Of a stretch of 64,000 bases of DNA, positions 33,351 to 44,956 are shown piece after piece. Made by a program: the position numbers and the translations under genes. Source of the DNA: Agrypnia vestita (taxonomy: Eukaryota > Arthropoda > Insecta > Trichoptera > Phryganeidae); the NCBI GenBank assembly GCA_016648135.1, contig JADDOH010004226.1, positions 1 to 64,000 of the forward strand. The letters run 5' to 3'. The stretch's first letter is position 1. Each line of letters opens with the position of its first letter. The notes under the pieces are model-generated. The model was not told the origin of the DNA and ran no database searches. It worked only from the letters and a program-made list of their open reading frames with translations.

Positions 33351-33800
33351 TCCTAGTGTTCACCACCTCGCAACTCTATACTACTTTCCCCAGCATATAC
33401 CTCCCTTCCCCCAGAATATACTCCCACTAACACTCCCCACATCCCCTTCAAGCTATACAAACCAACTCAACCGAGTAAATATTAACTGTATATTTCTCCT
33501 ATGAAATGCGAGCTACGATAAATCTGAAGTTCCAATATTATGTCAACCTACGAATTAATGTACAATCTATTCATATAAACTTAACAACCAGCTTCCTAAT
33601 ATAAAGAGCAAACCCTTCCCCCAAACTATACACACTCTTCTATTTCTAACTCGTTTCGTCCTGTTTTAACCGAGTGAATAGTCAATCGCATATTCCTACT
33701 ATGATTGCAAACCGCGACAAAATTAACTCTTGTACCCCATTTGAGCTATGAACTCTATTCATATGCGCAATACATGTCCTCTTATGTAGAAACAGCCAAT
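33300..33800. repeat. About 200-bp diverged tandem repeats beginning CTTCCCCCA
   Basis: CTTCCCCCA occurs near 33304, 33411 and 33613, and again near 35009. After the second and third copies the sequences run in parallel: AACCGAGTAAATATTAACTG versus AACCGAGTGAATAGTCAATC, then TATTCATATAAACTT versus TATTCATATGCGCAA. The motif is the complement of the element's polypurine tract. Confidence 0.55.
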
Positions 33801-33856
33801 TGTCCTCAATATTCCACGTATACTGTAATGACTGCCATAATTTATTGTTGGTGTAA

Positions 33857-34830
33857 TATGATGAAGAAGAAGAAGAAGAAGCCGCAAAAGTAGTGGATGA
33901 CAACAGAAGAAGAAGAAAATGAATCCATTGAAAGGCATAAGATAAAGAAGAAAAGTCACAACCGAGTGTAGTAATAGATAAAGACGAAGAAGAAGAAGTC
34001 GAAAGTTATAAAATTAGAAGAAGACGCGAATGTAGTAGTAGGTAAAGAACAAAAGAAGATGAAGAAAAGACGTAGAAAAAGAGTCTAAAATTATAAGATA
34101 AACAGAAGAAGACGACACATGAATGTAGTTATAGGAAAAGAAGAAGAAGAATAAGAAGAAGAAGATGAAGAGAAGACGAAGAAAACCAGTTGATAAGTAT
34201 AAGATAAACGGAAGAAGACGAAATGAATGTAGTTATAGGAAAAGAAGAAGAAGAAGAAAGTGGAGAAGCGAATAGGAAAGAAGAAAGAAGAGAATATGAA
34301 AAGAAGAAGAAGAAAGAGAAGAGAAGAAAGAAAAAGAAAATAATTTAGTAATAGGAAAAGAAGAAGAAGAAAGAGAAGAGAAGAAAGAAAAAGAAAATAA
34401 TTTAGTAATAGGAAAAGAAGAAGAAGAAGAAAAGGTAAAGAAGAAGAGAAGACGAAGAAAAGACGTAGAAAAACAGTCGAAAAGTATAAGATAAATGGAA
34501 GAAGACGAAATGAATGTAGTAATAGAAAAAGAAGAAGAAGAAAAAAGTAGAGAAGCAGTCGAAAGATATACCATAAGACGAAAAAGTAGTTGCAAAGTAT
34601 TGTAATAATTGCTATTTATAGAAGAGAAGGTATTTGAAAAGTAAAGCATAAACGGTATGTATTCAAAGAAGAAGAAGACTAGAGTGAACATAACCAATAA
34701 AAAAAAACCTTCGTACCGAAGAAGAAGAAGACGCTATTGAAGTCAATATAAATAAAAAGGGGAAAGAAAATATATATATAACCGATAGCATATACGAATA
34801 AGAAGAAGACGAAGAAGAAGAAGAGGAAGA
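33857..34830. repeat. (GAA)n-rich minisatellite inside the LTR element
   Basis: About 970 bp of purine-rich sequence made of (GAAGAA)n blocks separated by a recurring spacer (AATGTAGTTATAGGAAAAG; AGTATAAGATAAACGGAAG), with an approximate period of 100-115 bp. Frames on either strand are poly-Ser/Phe or poly-Lys and are artefacts. On the element's own strand this is a CTT/TTC polypyrimidine tract. Confidence 0.8.
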
Positions 34831-37020
34831 AAAGGATAGGAACAAACCCTTCGATAATTGTAGAACGTAAAAGAATATATAACTATTATCCGTCTCAACT
34901 AACTTTCCAGCCAACCCTCAAGAGTGATATCTAAAGACGACGCATGTTTGTAGAAGAAGTGCATCCAGATGTCAAGAAAAGTTTCCCATAACTATTCCTT
35001 ACTAACCTGTCTTCCCCCAAATTGTTAAGCGTTTGTCAAATAATCAGGCGCGACTCCTCCGTATAACTGTAATATCGGTCCTCCCAAAACTTATTGAAAA
35101 CCTAAAACAACTTTATTAATATGTTCCGTATTCATCATCCCCATACTTATATGTAACATAACATTATAAAATTTTTAAGTGTTCCTTTAACAACGCGAAC
35201 ATGTTTAACGAAGAACACTGTTACAAATCAGAAGAGGTGAACCCTAATATCTGTACTAGCTGTAGTAGTCATCACCAACACTGATACCCACAGAAGATGT
35301 ATGTGTGTAACTGAATCAAGAATTCCTAACGTATAATTCTGTTTGCTATACGACTGGAATCTATTCAAGATCCAAACGTCCAACCTTTCTACCTCAATCT
35401 AAAAGTAATGCCACGACGACGCATGAAGGTGGATGAAGCTAATGATTTCGTTATGATACTACTATTTAATCTACTAAAAATCTATTTTCAAAAATTTTTT
35501 TTTTTTTCAAAATGTTCCAGAAGAATTCAAAAGCTCTCCTGAAAAATTTCTTTTTTATTTTATTTTATCACTATTCAAAAGGATTTCTACATACACCCAA
35601 TGTATAGTAAAAACAATAAATGCTTTATCAATCATAGCGTTAAGATTTCTCAAAACTTGAAGAAACTCACATATCGTTAATTCCGGATTTACTTTTGTAT
35701 TATTTCCAAGAAGATTGCGCCTAAAACTAAAACAATCCTTATATAGATACGTACGAAATTTGAAGTAGTGAGATGTTTATTTCTACTCTGCCTATAAATA
35801 AGCTATATCAACGTATATTGTAATATAATATTTATTAATGAAGATAAAACAATTTCAATTAACGTTGCAATGAAGCGAAACAAAGGAATATATATTAAAA
35901 AAAACAAGTCCAATTTTAATTATTTGTTACTAAGAGAATATATATATTGCGCTCTCTATTACCGCTTCCTATAGACTAATACTAGCGAAGGCTCAAAACT
36001 TTCTCTGATTTCCGCTAGATGGCGGTAGTATGACCATTTTAATTCATATGCCAGGCCGTCTTGTAAATAAAAAATGGAAGCAATTTTATTCTTGTAATTC
36101 AAATCAAAATAATTTTAGATCAAAACAAGAAACTCAAATAATTATTTCGTGCAACAATAACAATACGCGTCTGTGTTTATATTACGAACAAGTCTATCAA
36201 TCCTGCATACAACAAAGAAATTATTATTAGTTTGAATAACCAGAACCGTGTATAACTGTGTATAACAATTAAGAACACATTTAGATAATTAAAATAATTA
36301 AGGACCATAATAAATCAATGAAGGAAATTATTATTTTTTTCAATTAATTCAGCAACATTGTAGATTGACATTTTTATTATTTTTTTAGGACAATTTGTAT
36401 ATAACACCTTGACGATAAAAAGGTATCTCCGAAACATGCACGTGAAAGTTATCAAATAATATAAGTAGATTTGTAAGAATACTATAATCAATTAATTTTT
36501 TGTGTAATTATTATCTGTAAAAATTTAGCTGAATTTAAAGATCTTTTTTTTTTTTTCAAATATAGAAACCCTTTTTAATATCCATAAGACAAATATATAA
36601 CAAGTGTGGATTTATTTAATTCACATTAACCTTAATTTTATTAAAATTAATTTATATTAATTTTTAATTATGAAACCAGACGGATATTTATTAAAATATT
36701 TTTTGCATTTGTATCATAAAAGTATATAACCGAAAGAGAAAAGTAAATATTATAAAACATCGGATTTATAATTTTTTTTATAAAATAAAATATATATCAA
36801 ATGTTCTTTTCTTTTAGATTCATATATTCTCGTGTTTATATTTTCTACTAAATTGTTATCCGGTTTTTATATTTATTTTTACTTTTATATTTTTCTGCTA
36901 TTATTATTAATTACTATTGCATAACTCGTAAGCGAAAATATTTGCCACTGAACAGATTTTATCTAGCGTGGGTTAATTATTAGTTTATATTAATATAAGA
37001 AATTAAATTAAAACCGAATT
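34831..37020. other. AT-rich interior of the LTR element
   Basis: No gag-pol motif on either strand. A single TGACGA...CCGAAACATG motif lies at 36411-36441. A 66-codon plus-strand frame (36030-36230) is unrecognised. Confidence 0.45.
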
Positions 37021-37290
37021 TTAAGCTATCATAAAACCTCCGTGGCGCGCGCTGAAATCTGTCGCGGTGATCTGCCCGTAATACAGGTGTATATTTTTGC
37101 ATTTCGGGCGCCGTGCGAATCCGTTCGGCGTAGCTAACTGTCTTTTCGTACTAGCCCGAGCGCGAAGGTCGAACTTGTTAAACCTTAAACCCTCAAACGT
37201 CTCGGGTCTCTGCCGCATCTTCCACGCTTGTGCCGAAACGTGTCCGCTCGCGTTATATAGGGAAACCGTCGCCGGTCTTTCCAACACGCA
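37021..37290 (-). other. GC-rich leader segment of the LTR element with a 116-codon frame
   Basis: The only GC-rich part of the interior. A minus-strand frame 37371-37021 spans it, but composition (Arg-rich) and overlap with an equally long plus-strand frame suggest it is a by-product of GC content. It lies shortly after the primer site in the element's direction, where a gag start would be expected; no gag motif is seen. Confidence 0.3.
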
Positions 37291-37650
37291 GCGCTCGCAA
37301 ACCCGGCGGCTTTGGCCGTGTTCGGTGGTATATTTGCGAAACACAAACACAAACGCAATAATTAAAACCATTCAAATGTGAATCGTTTGAATCTCAACTA
37401 CATATTTGTTACACTGCGATCGCAAATCCCGATGGCCCAGGCCGTGACAGTGGTACACTTGCGAGAAAACAAATGCAATAATTAAAACCTTTCAAACGTG
37501 AATCGTTTGAATCCTAACTACATATTTGTTATACTGCGATCCGCAAATCCCGACGGTCTTTTTTAGATTGTGACGGTGGCTTACTTGTGAGATCGCATTC
37601 AAACAATTATTAAAATATTTTTCAAATGTGAATCATTTGAATTCAAACCA
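37281..37650. repeat. About 120-bp tandem repeat, 3 copies, near the primer-binding site
   Basis: CAATAATTAAAACC at 37356 and 37476, and a diverged version at 37604. Each is followed by TCAAA(T/C)GTGAATC(G/A)TTTGAAT and ACTACATATTTGTTA or a variant. Each unit starts with a GC-rich CGCAAA(T)CCCG(A/G)(T/C)GG part. Confidence 0.8.
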
Positions 37651-38046
37651 CATAAAATGAATGAGATATGAAATAAATCACATATTCTATAAAATGGAGC
37701 AATACTTTTACAAAGAAACAGGCATTCCAAAATCGAACTAATATATCACAAGGACCAAAATTACTACAATAATTTTCGTTCACAAAATATTAAATAATAA
37801 AAATGCCAACTGTCTATATGACAAACAACCTAAAGAAATTTCTAATACCTAGTATCACGTTTGTCTACAAATCTCAGAACGTGGTTCACATAAATGCTCA
37901 ATCTTTTTTCTTTGATGTCACGGACCGTGGTCCGCGATTGTTTAAATAAAACCGCTTTTATAATCAAATATTTTCTTTCATTTATAATATTAACTAAACC
38001 AAAATGATTTTATTACTATGCAAATGAGTCCAACGAATACGCTCCT

Positions 38047-38064
38047 GTCTGGTCACCGGCACCA
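38047..38064 (-). other. Primer-binding site candidate
   Basis: Minus strand TGGTGCCGGTGACCAGAC, one base after the LTR end. The TGG start pairs with tRNA CCA. The closest tRNA 3' end I know is tRNA-His (TGGTGCCGTGAC...), from which it differs by one extra G; the tRNA identity is not certain. Confidence 0.6.
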
Positions 38065-38065
38065 C

Positions 38066-41000
38066 TGTAATGATCCTGGTAGCTAGTAGGGCATCCTAAT
38101 GGTAGACAGCGGGTATCCTAATCAAATCGAGCAGACTGTATTTAATGTCGAAATGATGTTCAATTAATATTATTAAGCATTTTATTGTATTTCAATATAA
38201 ATCGTTCTCCTGGTCACGGTAAGCACTATGATGATTCAGTTAGATAGAGGGTCTTCCTAAAGTATTAACGAAGAATTTTGTATTAATAATTTATTTAAAA
38301 TGTCGATGCTTACTCGTCGCGAGTTGATATTTAATTTTAGCTATTATATTCAATTAATTTGCCAACTCCTGGCCGCGGCTAACAATGTGATGAATCCTAT
38401 GGGGTGACCCGTCAAAAATACGTCGTGGTAAATAATATTAAATAATATAAATTTCATTGCAATGAATAAAGTCATTTGCCGTATGATGTTAGTGAAAATA
38501 GTTGTATGGCTCGGGTGGCAACGGCTGAGGTCGACAGATACGCTGTAGCTATAAAAGGATCGCGGAATAAAATATTATACCTTCTTGAAATATTATAAAA
38601 TGTATTCTATACAATATTAATACTCTGCCTGTGCTAACTATACATTTAACTAAAATATATATTATTAACTGGAAATAATTATTCTGTGAAAATTGCGCTT
38701 TTGAATGCAATATTAACTAAAAATATTTCTAACATCTTGGGTTCGCATACTATATTGAAAATACCTAATGCCCTTTGCATTTACTAAGTATATTACCTAA
38801 ATAGCCACAGCTATACCATCCTGTCCGTCAGGGACTAAACATAAAACACAGTTATATTTCTAAAAGTGCTACCTCTTACGCGACAAAAATACCTATTGCA
38901 GTCGGGCTATGAATATGAACTATTTCCGCCTCATAATGGCGCCTGGAACCAATACTAAAAACCTCACTAGAAATAATAAATGCGACTAAATCTCGATAAA
39001 TACAATATATACTATTCGTAATACGTCGTTGAATTGGCACATGATTCGTCTAATGGATGAAGGACCCCGTTGTGTATCGTAATAACTTCAAATTCTTTTA
39101 TAGGAGCAGTGTGGAAACAATTGCATAATATTACGTAATAAAAACATCTAACGAACCTAATAATCTATACATTTATGTTACAATAAAATACGTTCACCAG
39201 AAGAATTCGTGCATTAGAAATAAAACATTTTCGATTTGAGACAAACCAGTAAAATCGTTCGAACGGCGCAAAGGGAAAAATTCACACATATTAAATAACA
39301 CTGAAATTAATAATTATAAACACTTTGTATTAGCAAATTCTTACCTTGAATGGTTTCGTTCTAGACGTGCATGAACCTGTTCATATTAATTCCATGGGAA
39401 AATAATACATATATTTTCTATCTACGAAATAAGACATTTTTGAAGCAAAACTTCTTTATAAATAAGTAGATAAGGTCTCGGGGATGGTTTGTTCGAAAGG
39501 ATTCTACAACAGCCCGTGAGTTTATATGAAATAATAGTTTCTTTGAATGCTAAGTTTTTGTTTTTTTAAACCCTCAGCATCTCTGCTGAGAGGGGTTGAG
39601 GCTCCGCGCCCGCCTAAACCCGGTGGCCGACTTCCTAAGTGACTAAACGGCCCCCCGTGTTCCTCCGGAACTTACTGCATCCCGAGACTCTATCTCTTCT
39701 TTACGAGATGTGATCCCGTGACGCCCTTCTTTTAGGCTTATAATTGAGAAGGCCGTACTCTTTTGGTACGAGTTTCTGATGATGTGTGTTGTCTTGAGGC
39801 GCCTTTCTTTTAGGCCGGTGTTTGAAGAATCATGTACTCTTTTGGTACGAATTGATGACGACATTAGCCTCCTTTGCGGGCATAGTCAGCGATGTTACAA
39901 ATTATTGTGCAATCTCATTATGCCTTATCAGAGCGGCGTCCCACGATTCTGCATCTTGCAACATTTACTTTGGACAAATGTTAGAGTGTTAGTAACATAT
40001 TTACAATATCCCAGCTATTCCATATGAGTGAATGATTTTTATATTTATTCTGGCCCTGTCTTTCTTACAGAGGATGAAATAGAAGTTAACGTTTTCTATC
40101 AAGATTTTACAGCATTCAAGCATGGAAATCCTTCCAAAGACAAAGGGAACCTTTTTGTTGGTTTAAGTAGTTTGCGCCAGATGAGGTTAGGTGGTCGGTT
40201 TATTGACGACCCCGAGCAACAAGGAGGACCCCGCCTTTAAGGGGCCCTGCAGGGGCTTGTGCGGGTTCCACGCCCAAGTGCCGGCAATCATCCACCCCTC
40301 AGCCAGCTAGGCTAACACAAACCAGATATCCCCAATCTTTAGTTAGATCTCCCCATTCTGTCCTTTACTCGTCATTCTGAAGCCACTTATTAAGCTGAAT
40401 ATACCGAGGTACTCGATTCATAAAGAGTTAGTTGTAGACCGAGTGTAATGATTGCGCAATACCTACGCAATACAGTAATTATTATAATGCTACTAAGTAA
40501 TTCATATATAAATCCGTGTATTCAATTTTAGTACAAATAGTATGAAAATCCCCATACTTTAAAATATATTCGTTCGGAAGAATTTCTCGTACGATTTGGA
40601 TTGATATCTGGTTATGCAATACATAACGCGTCGACAATATTATGAATCTATTAAGCACTGCTTATAGAGCTCCGTAAAATCAATTGTTAATACAAATGGT
40701 ATGAAAATCCCCATGCATCAAAATATATTCGTTTGGGAGATATTCCCGTACGAATTGAGCCAAGATCACACAAGAAATCGTGATATTAGTTATATATTAT
40801 TGCTCCGATTTTAAATATTCCCAAAATAAATACATTTCAATAGTGAAAATAATTAATCGATAGATAATATAAATGTGTTCCTTAGCTGTTACACAGTGGC
40901 GGTATGATCCTCTCTGGTACTGATGAATGGTAGATTCCTCCATACGTCCGGGCAGCAACTCCGTCCGCAAATGCTGTTCTGGAACTCAGGGCTCCGTCGG

Positions 41001-41614
41001 TAGTCTGTTGGGCAGCGCTCCCGCTCGCAAGTCTGGTCTCGAACTGAAGGGGCTTGAGTATCTCGTGTTCGCTCCTTTTATACTCTCGATTGCACCATAT
41101 CTTCGAAATCCACGCTAGTGCAGTGACTCATCCTATGAGCGATGACCTCACCGCCGGCGCTCGCCATTGGCCGGATTCAGTCAACAGGACGGTCGCCTCC
41201 GGCTCAACCCGTCGAAGGCAAAGCGCGCCTGTGATTGGTCCGTTTCGTTAAAATAATAGTTAAGCACCCGCTACACGCGAGACTTACTGTTCTGATTCAT
41301 AAATAATAAAGGCTCGTTCGCACCTACTCACAAGGTCGAGTCTATTAGGATTGGCAAACGATATTAATTTAACACAGAATTATATCTATGGTATTATAAA
41401 GATCTAAGAAATATTACTTGTATAGCTGAATATTCAATATTTTGTTAGCCTCTTGTAATACATAGAATCTTAAGAAGAAATATATCAGGCTTTTACTTTT
41501 AAACGATTCCAAACAGAAGAAATATATTTTTGATGTCCATACTTGACTTTTTTGAATATTATTATTTTAAGATTTTCTAAATTTATTAAATCTATCTCTG
41601 TGTCGACCATCACA
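38066..41614 (-). repeat. Long terminal repeat, upstream (5') copy
   Basis: 3549 bp. Differs from the other LTR mainly by a duplicated segment at its inner end: AATGATCCTGGTAGCTAGTAGGGCATCCTAATGG-type sequence at 38069-38105 versus a shorter version in the other LTR. There is also scattered sequence change. Open frames inside are the same in both copies simply because they are duplicates. Confidence 0.85.
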
Positions 41615-41961
41615 AGCACAGCCGACCGCACTTGAAATGAGGAGCAGAAGAACATAGTATTATTAATGGAAAAGGATAGTGTTGTGGATACTCTCAGCTG
41701 AATATTTTAAATTAATAGAGTAGTATTATTTTATACTTTGAGATATTTTTAGCCTCTCACTTAATAACTTGAAGGACTTCCTCAGTACTAATGTAATAAT
41801 TTTAAATATAAAAATATGTTATTGTTAGAGTGCAATTCTTTCAAATAAATACCAGCTCTTAATGACAATATAGCTCACCTTACTTTTACATCTGATATTG
41901 GCAAAATAACTTATGTTAAAACCTAGTACCTACGTACTACTTGCGAGTATGGGCTAATTGG
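41615..41961. other. AT-rich DNA, nothing recognised
   Basis: Flank between the LTR element and the Harbinger MITE. No feature. Confidence 0.4.
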
Positions 41962-42206
41962 TTAGACCTATAATACACTAGCGGCTAGACGTGGTGCGGG
42001 ATCTCGTTGCGGTAAGCCGCACTTGGATTTTTACATGAAACTCGATATTAACGCACTGACTGACGGCTAGCCGTTAGCCGCATGTGGTCGTCTTGGGACT
42101 GCGGCGAGTCGCACTGGTTCATCCCGTTGCGGCTAATCGTACATACTGTGGCTAACCGCAACGGAAGCCCGCACCACGGCTAGCCGCTAATGCGTTATGG
42201 GTCTTA
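41962..42206. mobile_element. PIF/Harbinger MITE
   Basis: TTA occurs on both sides (41962-41964 and 42204-42206). Ends are inverted copies: GACCTATAATACACTAGCGG from 41965 and, reversed from 42203, GACCCATAACGCATTAGCGG; the match continues with CTAG(A/C)CGTGGTGCGGG. The 239-bp body is rich in GCGGCTA/TAGCCGC motifs and folds extensively. No coding. Confidence 0.85.
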
Positions 42207-42220
42207 CAATCGAGCAATAT

Positions 42221-42616
42221 TGTCACGAGACTGTAGAAACGGAAATAATTACACGTAAGGGCTTTACAGTAAACTAGTAGTGTCTGGAGTAAGGGAATAA
42301 ATCGGAATCTTCTCGAAAACCGAGAGAATAGAAGTGCGCACAGTAACAAAAAGCGTAGCGATGATTTAGAAAGACCAGCGATAGTAAATTGAGAGGTACC
42401 AACAGAGCGTTCAATAGTGAGTAAATTGTTCAACAGACGTGCAAATATACTGTGAAGACGAATATATAATAATAAATTAGTGACAATTATTGCGAAATTC
42501 CGTGAATTAAGGAATAGCGCTATAATTAAATTCGTGTAAAGTGATTTTGGTGATGAATAAAACTGTAATTAATTAGCAAGTGCTTAATTTGCTGTCACCG
42601 CCACAATCCCGTGACA
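42221..42616 (+). mobile_element. Solo LTR (396 bp)
   Basis: Begins TGTCACGAGACTG and ends ATCCCGTGACA, giving short inverted ends TGTCACG/CGTGACA. An AATAAA signal near 42556 lies upstream of the end, as expected for the R/U5 part of a plus-strand LTR. It starts 14 bp after the MITE. No internal region on either side, so it is probably a solo LTR. No clear target duplication. Confidence 0.55.
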
Positions 42617-44117
42617 ATAAAATAAATACCAAATTATCTCTATGCGTTGGATCCTACATAGACTGCATATTTGTTACCCTGCGCACGGACGTGGACAGCT
42701 GTTTAGTTCAAACACCTTAATACCTGAGTGGAGTTTCCACAGATTAACCACGTGTTCTGCTGAATATATCCCGTAATCAAATAACTATACCACAATATAT
42801 CTCTTCACCGACTATGTAATACAAAGCGAAGTGTTACATTGAGGAAGACGCCGGTGTTGTAATTATTTTACAGCTGTGTTTACTGCCCACTAAATGAAGC
42901 ATTGAAACGGCCATACGGAAAATGAAGAGTTAACCATTGGGAAAATATAAAATTTAATACAAAGCATTAAACTCTGTCATATTTTTTAATTATTAGCTTC
43001 GAAACAAAATTAATGTCTGCTTTTATTAAGTTTCAAGTTTATGGCTGTACCTTCTTCAGATTTTTTAATGACAAAACCTATAAAGTATAAGTACAAAATA
43101 CGGTTTTATCATCGCGTGAACATTTTTATATTGAAAGATACAATATCTAATATTTTAAAATTAAAAAAAATAAGGATGCTGGAATTCAAAAATCTAAAAT
43201 GTCTGTCATAATTCTACTCATTTTTTGAAACAGGTATATATTACAAAAGTATTTAAAGAATGAAAAAATAAAAAATGATTCAGATGAAAGCTACATATAT
43301 ATGAAAGCTACATATGAAAAATGATACAGATGAAAGCTACATTTGAGTGGTAGAGTGAACGATAAATTCGCACTCTAGCTCAACCCACGCCATCAGCCAA
43401 ACTTGGTAAGGATAGCTACTAATACACTGATACACCCTGTATTATACATAATATCAAATTATTATAATAACCTTTTGAATTCAACAGATATTTTTAATAC
43501 AAAATATGAAGAGTATCGTCATATGGTGGGGCAGATACTAGAAAATCGTTCCCCTCCCAGAGCATTTGAATTATATACATTACAAACCCTTTTATGTTTA
43601 TAATAAAGTTAAATTAGGAACAATCACTTAAATGAAACTGTAAAATTGTTTGATTTGTCATTCATATCGAATTGACATATCTATAATTATATATATCTGT
43701 GTCATTCTTTAATTGTGGAAGATATTTAACTACCTTTTCTGTATTTTGTCCTACCAAACAATTATGTCTCTCTGTCGATGACCTAATAAAATAAAATGAA
43801 AAGAAAAAAATATCAGTTTACTAAAAAATGCAAAATTGTGAAACGCGAACTCTGTGAACCCAAAACGCCTCCAATCGAGGACATGCGATACATATTTTTC
43901 GCCACGTTAGCCATTTAAAATTTAGAACAATTTGAGAAAGAATAATAATCGTATATACATATAATGTTTTATTTGAGATTTACACGAATACTAGAAAATG
44001 TAACTGGTCTATTTTTAGATTTCGTTTGTACCAGTGGTTTGGGCCCACATTTTGGTACGGTAACTGGTAACTAGTGTAAGAAAAACACACAAATATCAAA
44101 TAATAAAACTGAAAAAT
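42617..44117. other. AT-rich DNA with a small GATGAAAGCTACAT repeat
   Basis: ATGAAAGCTACAT occurs three times at 43284-43346. A 66-codon frame at 43403-43603 is unrecognised. Nothing else seen. Confidence 0.4.
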
Positions 44118-44190
44118 TAAATGCTGGAACCTGGATTCGAACCATGGACCTCTGTCTTATACAGACAGCGTGTTGCCAATTCCAGCTACT
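44118..44190 (-). mobile_element. tRNA-derived SINE head (tRNA-Ile-like)
   Basis: Minus strand: TAGCTGGAATTGGCAACACG (A box), a perfect anticodon stem CTGTC-TGTATAA-GACAG, and GGTTCGAATCC (B box). The loop gives a TAT anticodon, which would suit tRNA-Ile. The T stem is imperfect and the acceptor stem is not convincing, so it is treated as a SINE or tRNA relic. Confidence 0.55.
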
Positions 44191-44956
44191 TAATAAGTCG
44201 TCAATATTTAATAGTTATATGTTTCTCTTTGAATTATTAATTAACTTATTTATATTATTCCATTTTTCTTCGGGAAGTAATCGATTGTTACGAGAATATC
44301 GATATATATATGTATATATCCATGGTGCCAGTTTCAGGAGAATTTTTTTAAGGGCATTATGAAATTATTCAATGTGCTTGTACAAAAACACAAACTTTTC
44401 AAACGTGATCCATTAATCTCTCAAATCTATTATCTGTATCGAAAATACTTTGCACTTACCATAACATTATATTTCTTAAAAATATATCGGCATCCATTAG
44501 TCTGTCATCCATTCGTCGCTCTGCTAAGCGATTTATACAGCCTTACAATTTTTCATCGGAGAGCGGGATAAATGGAGGAGAACGTCATAGCGATTTCAAT
44601 AGTCGTCCATTTTGCCTAGCGTGGCATTCTTTGTACAATACCCAAGCCTCCCCTTGCTTCCATGGAAATGAGCAATACCCGCAGTGCAGTTGAATTCTTT
44701 CTCTATGCAAAAATTGTCGAGTTTATTTTCAGACATCTTGGAAAACGCTGTTTACTTGATTAAATTCTTCTTCGCAGTCGTTTTTTACTAATCGAAAATA
44801 TGTAAATATTGATTAATATTTCAGACACAATATTATTATTATTTAATTATAATCCGTTAGTTAAAATGTCAGCTTGTACTGAGTTTAGTACGTGATCTAC
44901 ACAATCTTACAAGCAATATGTAATTTAAGCAGAAGTTTTTTCCCAAAAAAGTAATT
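44191..44956. other. AT-rich DNA, nothing recognised
   Basis: Short frames at 44144-44362 and 44359-44571 have no recognisable motif. Confidence 0.4.

Larger units (their letters stand above)
29358..41614 (-). mobile_element. Giant-LTR non-autonomous retrotransposon (LARD-like)
   Basis: Two direct repeats of about 3.53 kb (29358-32889 and 38066-41614) enclose 5.18 kb. Each repeat starts TGTGATG (TGTAATG in one) and ends CATCACA, the TG...CA ends of an LTR. On the minus strand a polypurine tract AAGGGGGAAG lies 1 nt before the downstream LTR, and a TGGTGCCGGTGACC primer-site-like sequence lies 1 nt after the upstream LTR, which fixes the orientation. A TATAAAAGG box occurs in each LTR on the same strand. 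I see no gag, protease, RT, RNase H or integrase. Flanking 5-bp sequences (TATAT, AGCAC) do not match, so no target duplication is visible. Confidence 0.8.

Noticed and set aside
34233..34914. Long minus-strand frames (154 and 83 codons) of Ser/Phe/Leu
   Set aside because: They are the reverse strand of a GAA-rich minisatellite; absence of stops is due to the simple sequence.
29353..41619. Target-site duplication of the giant LTR element
   Set aside because: TATAT and AGCAC do not match; either the duplication decayed or the element is a recombination product.
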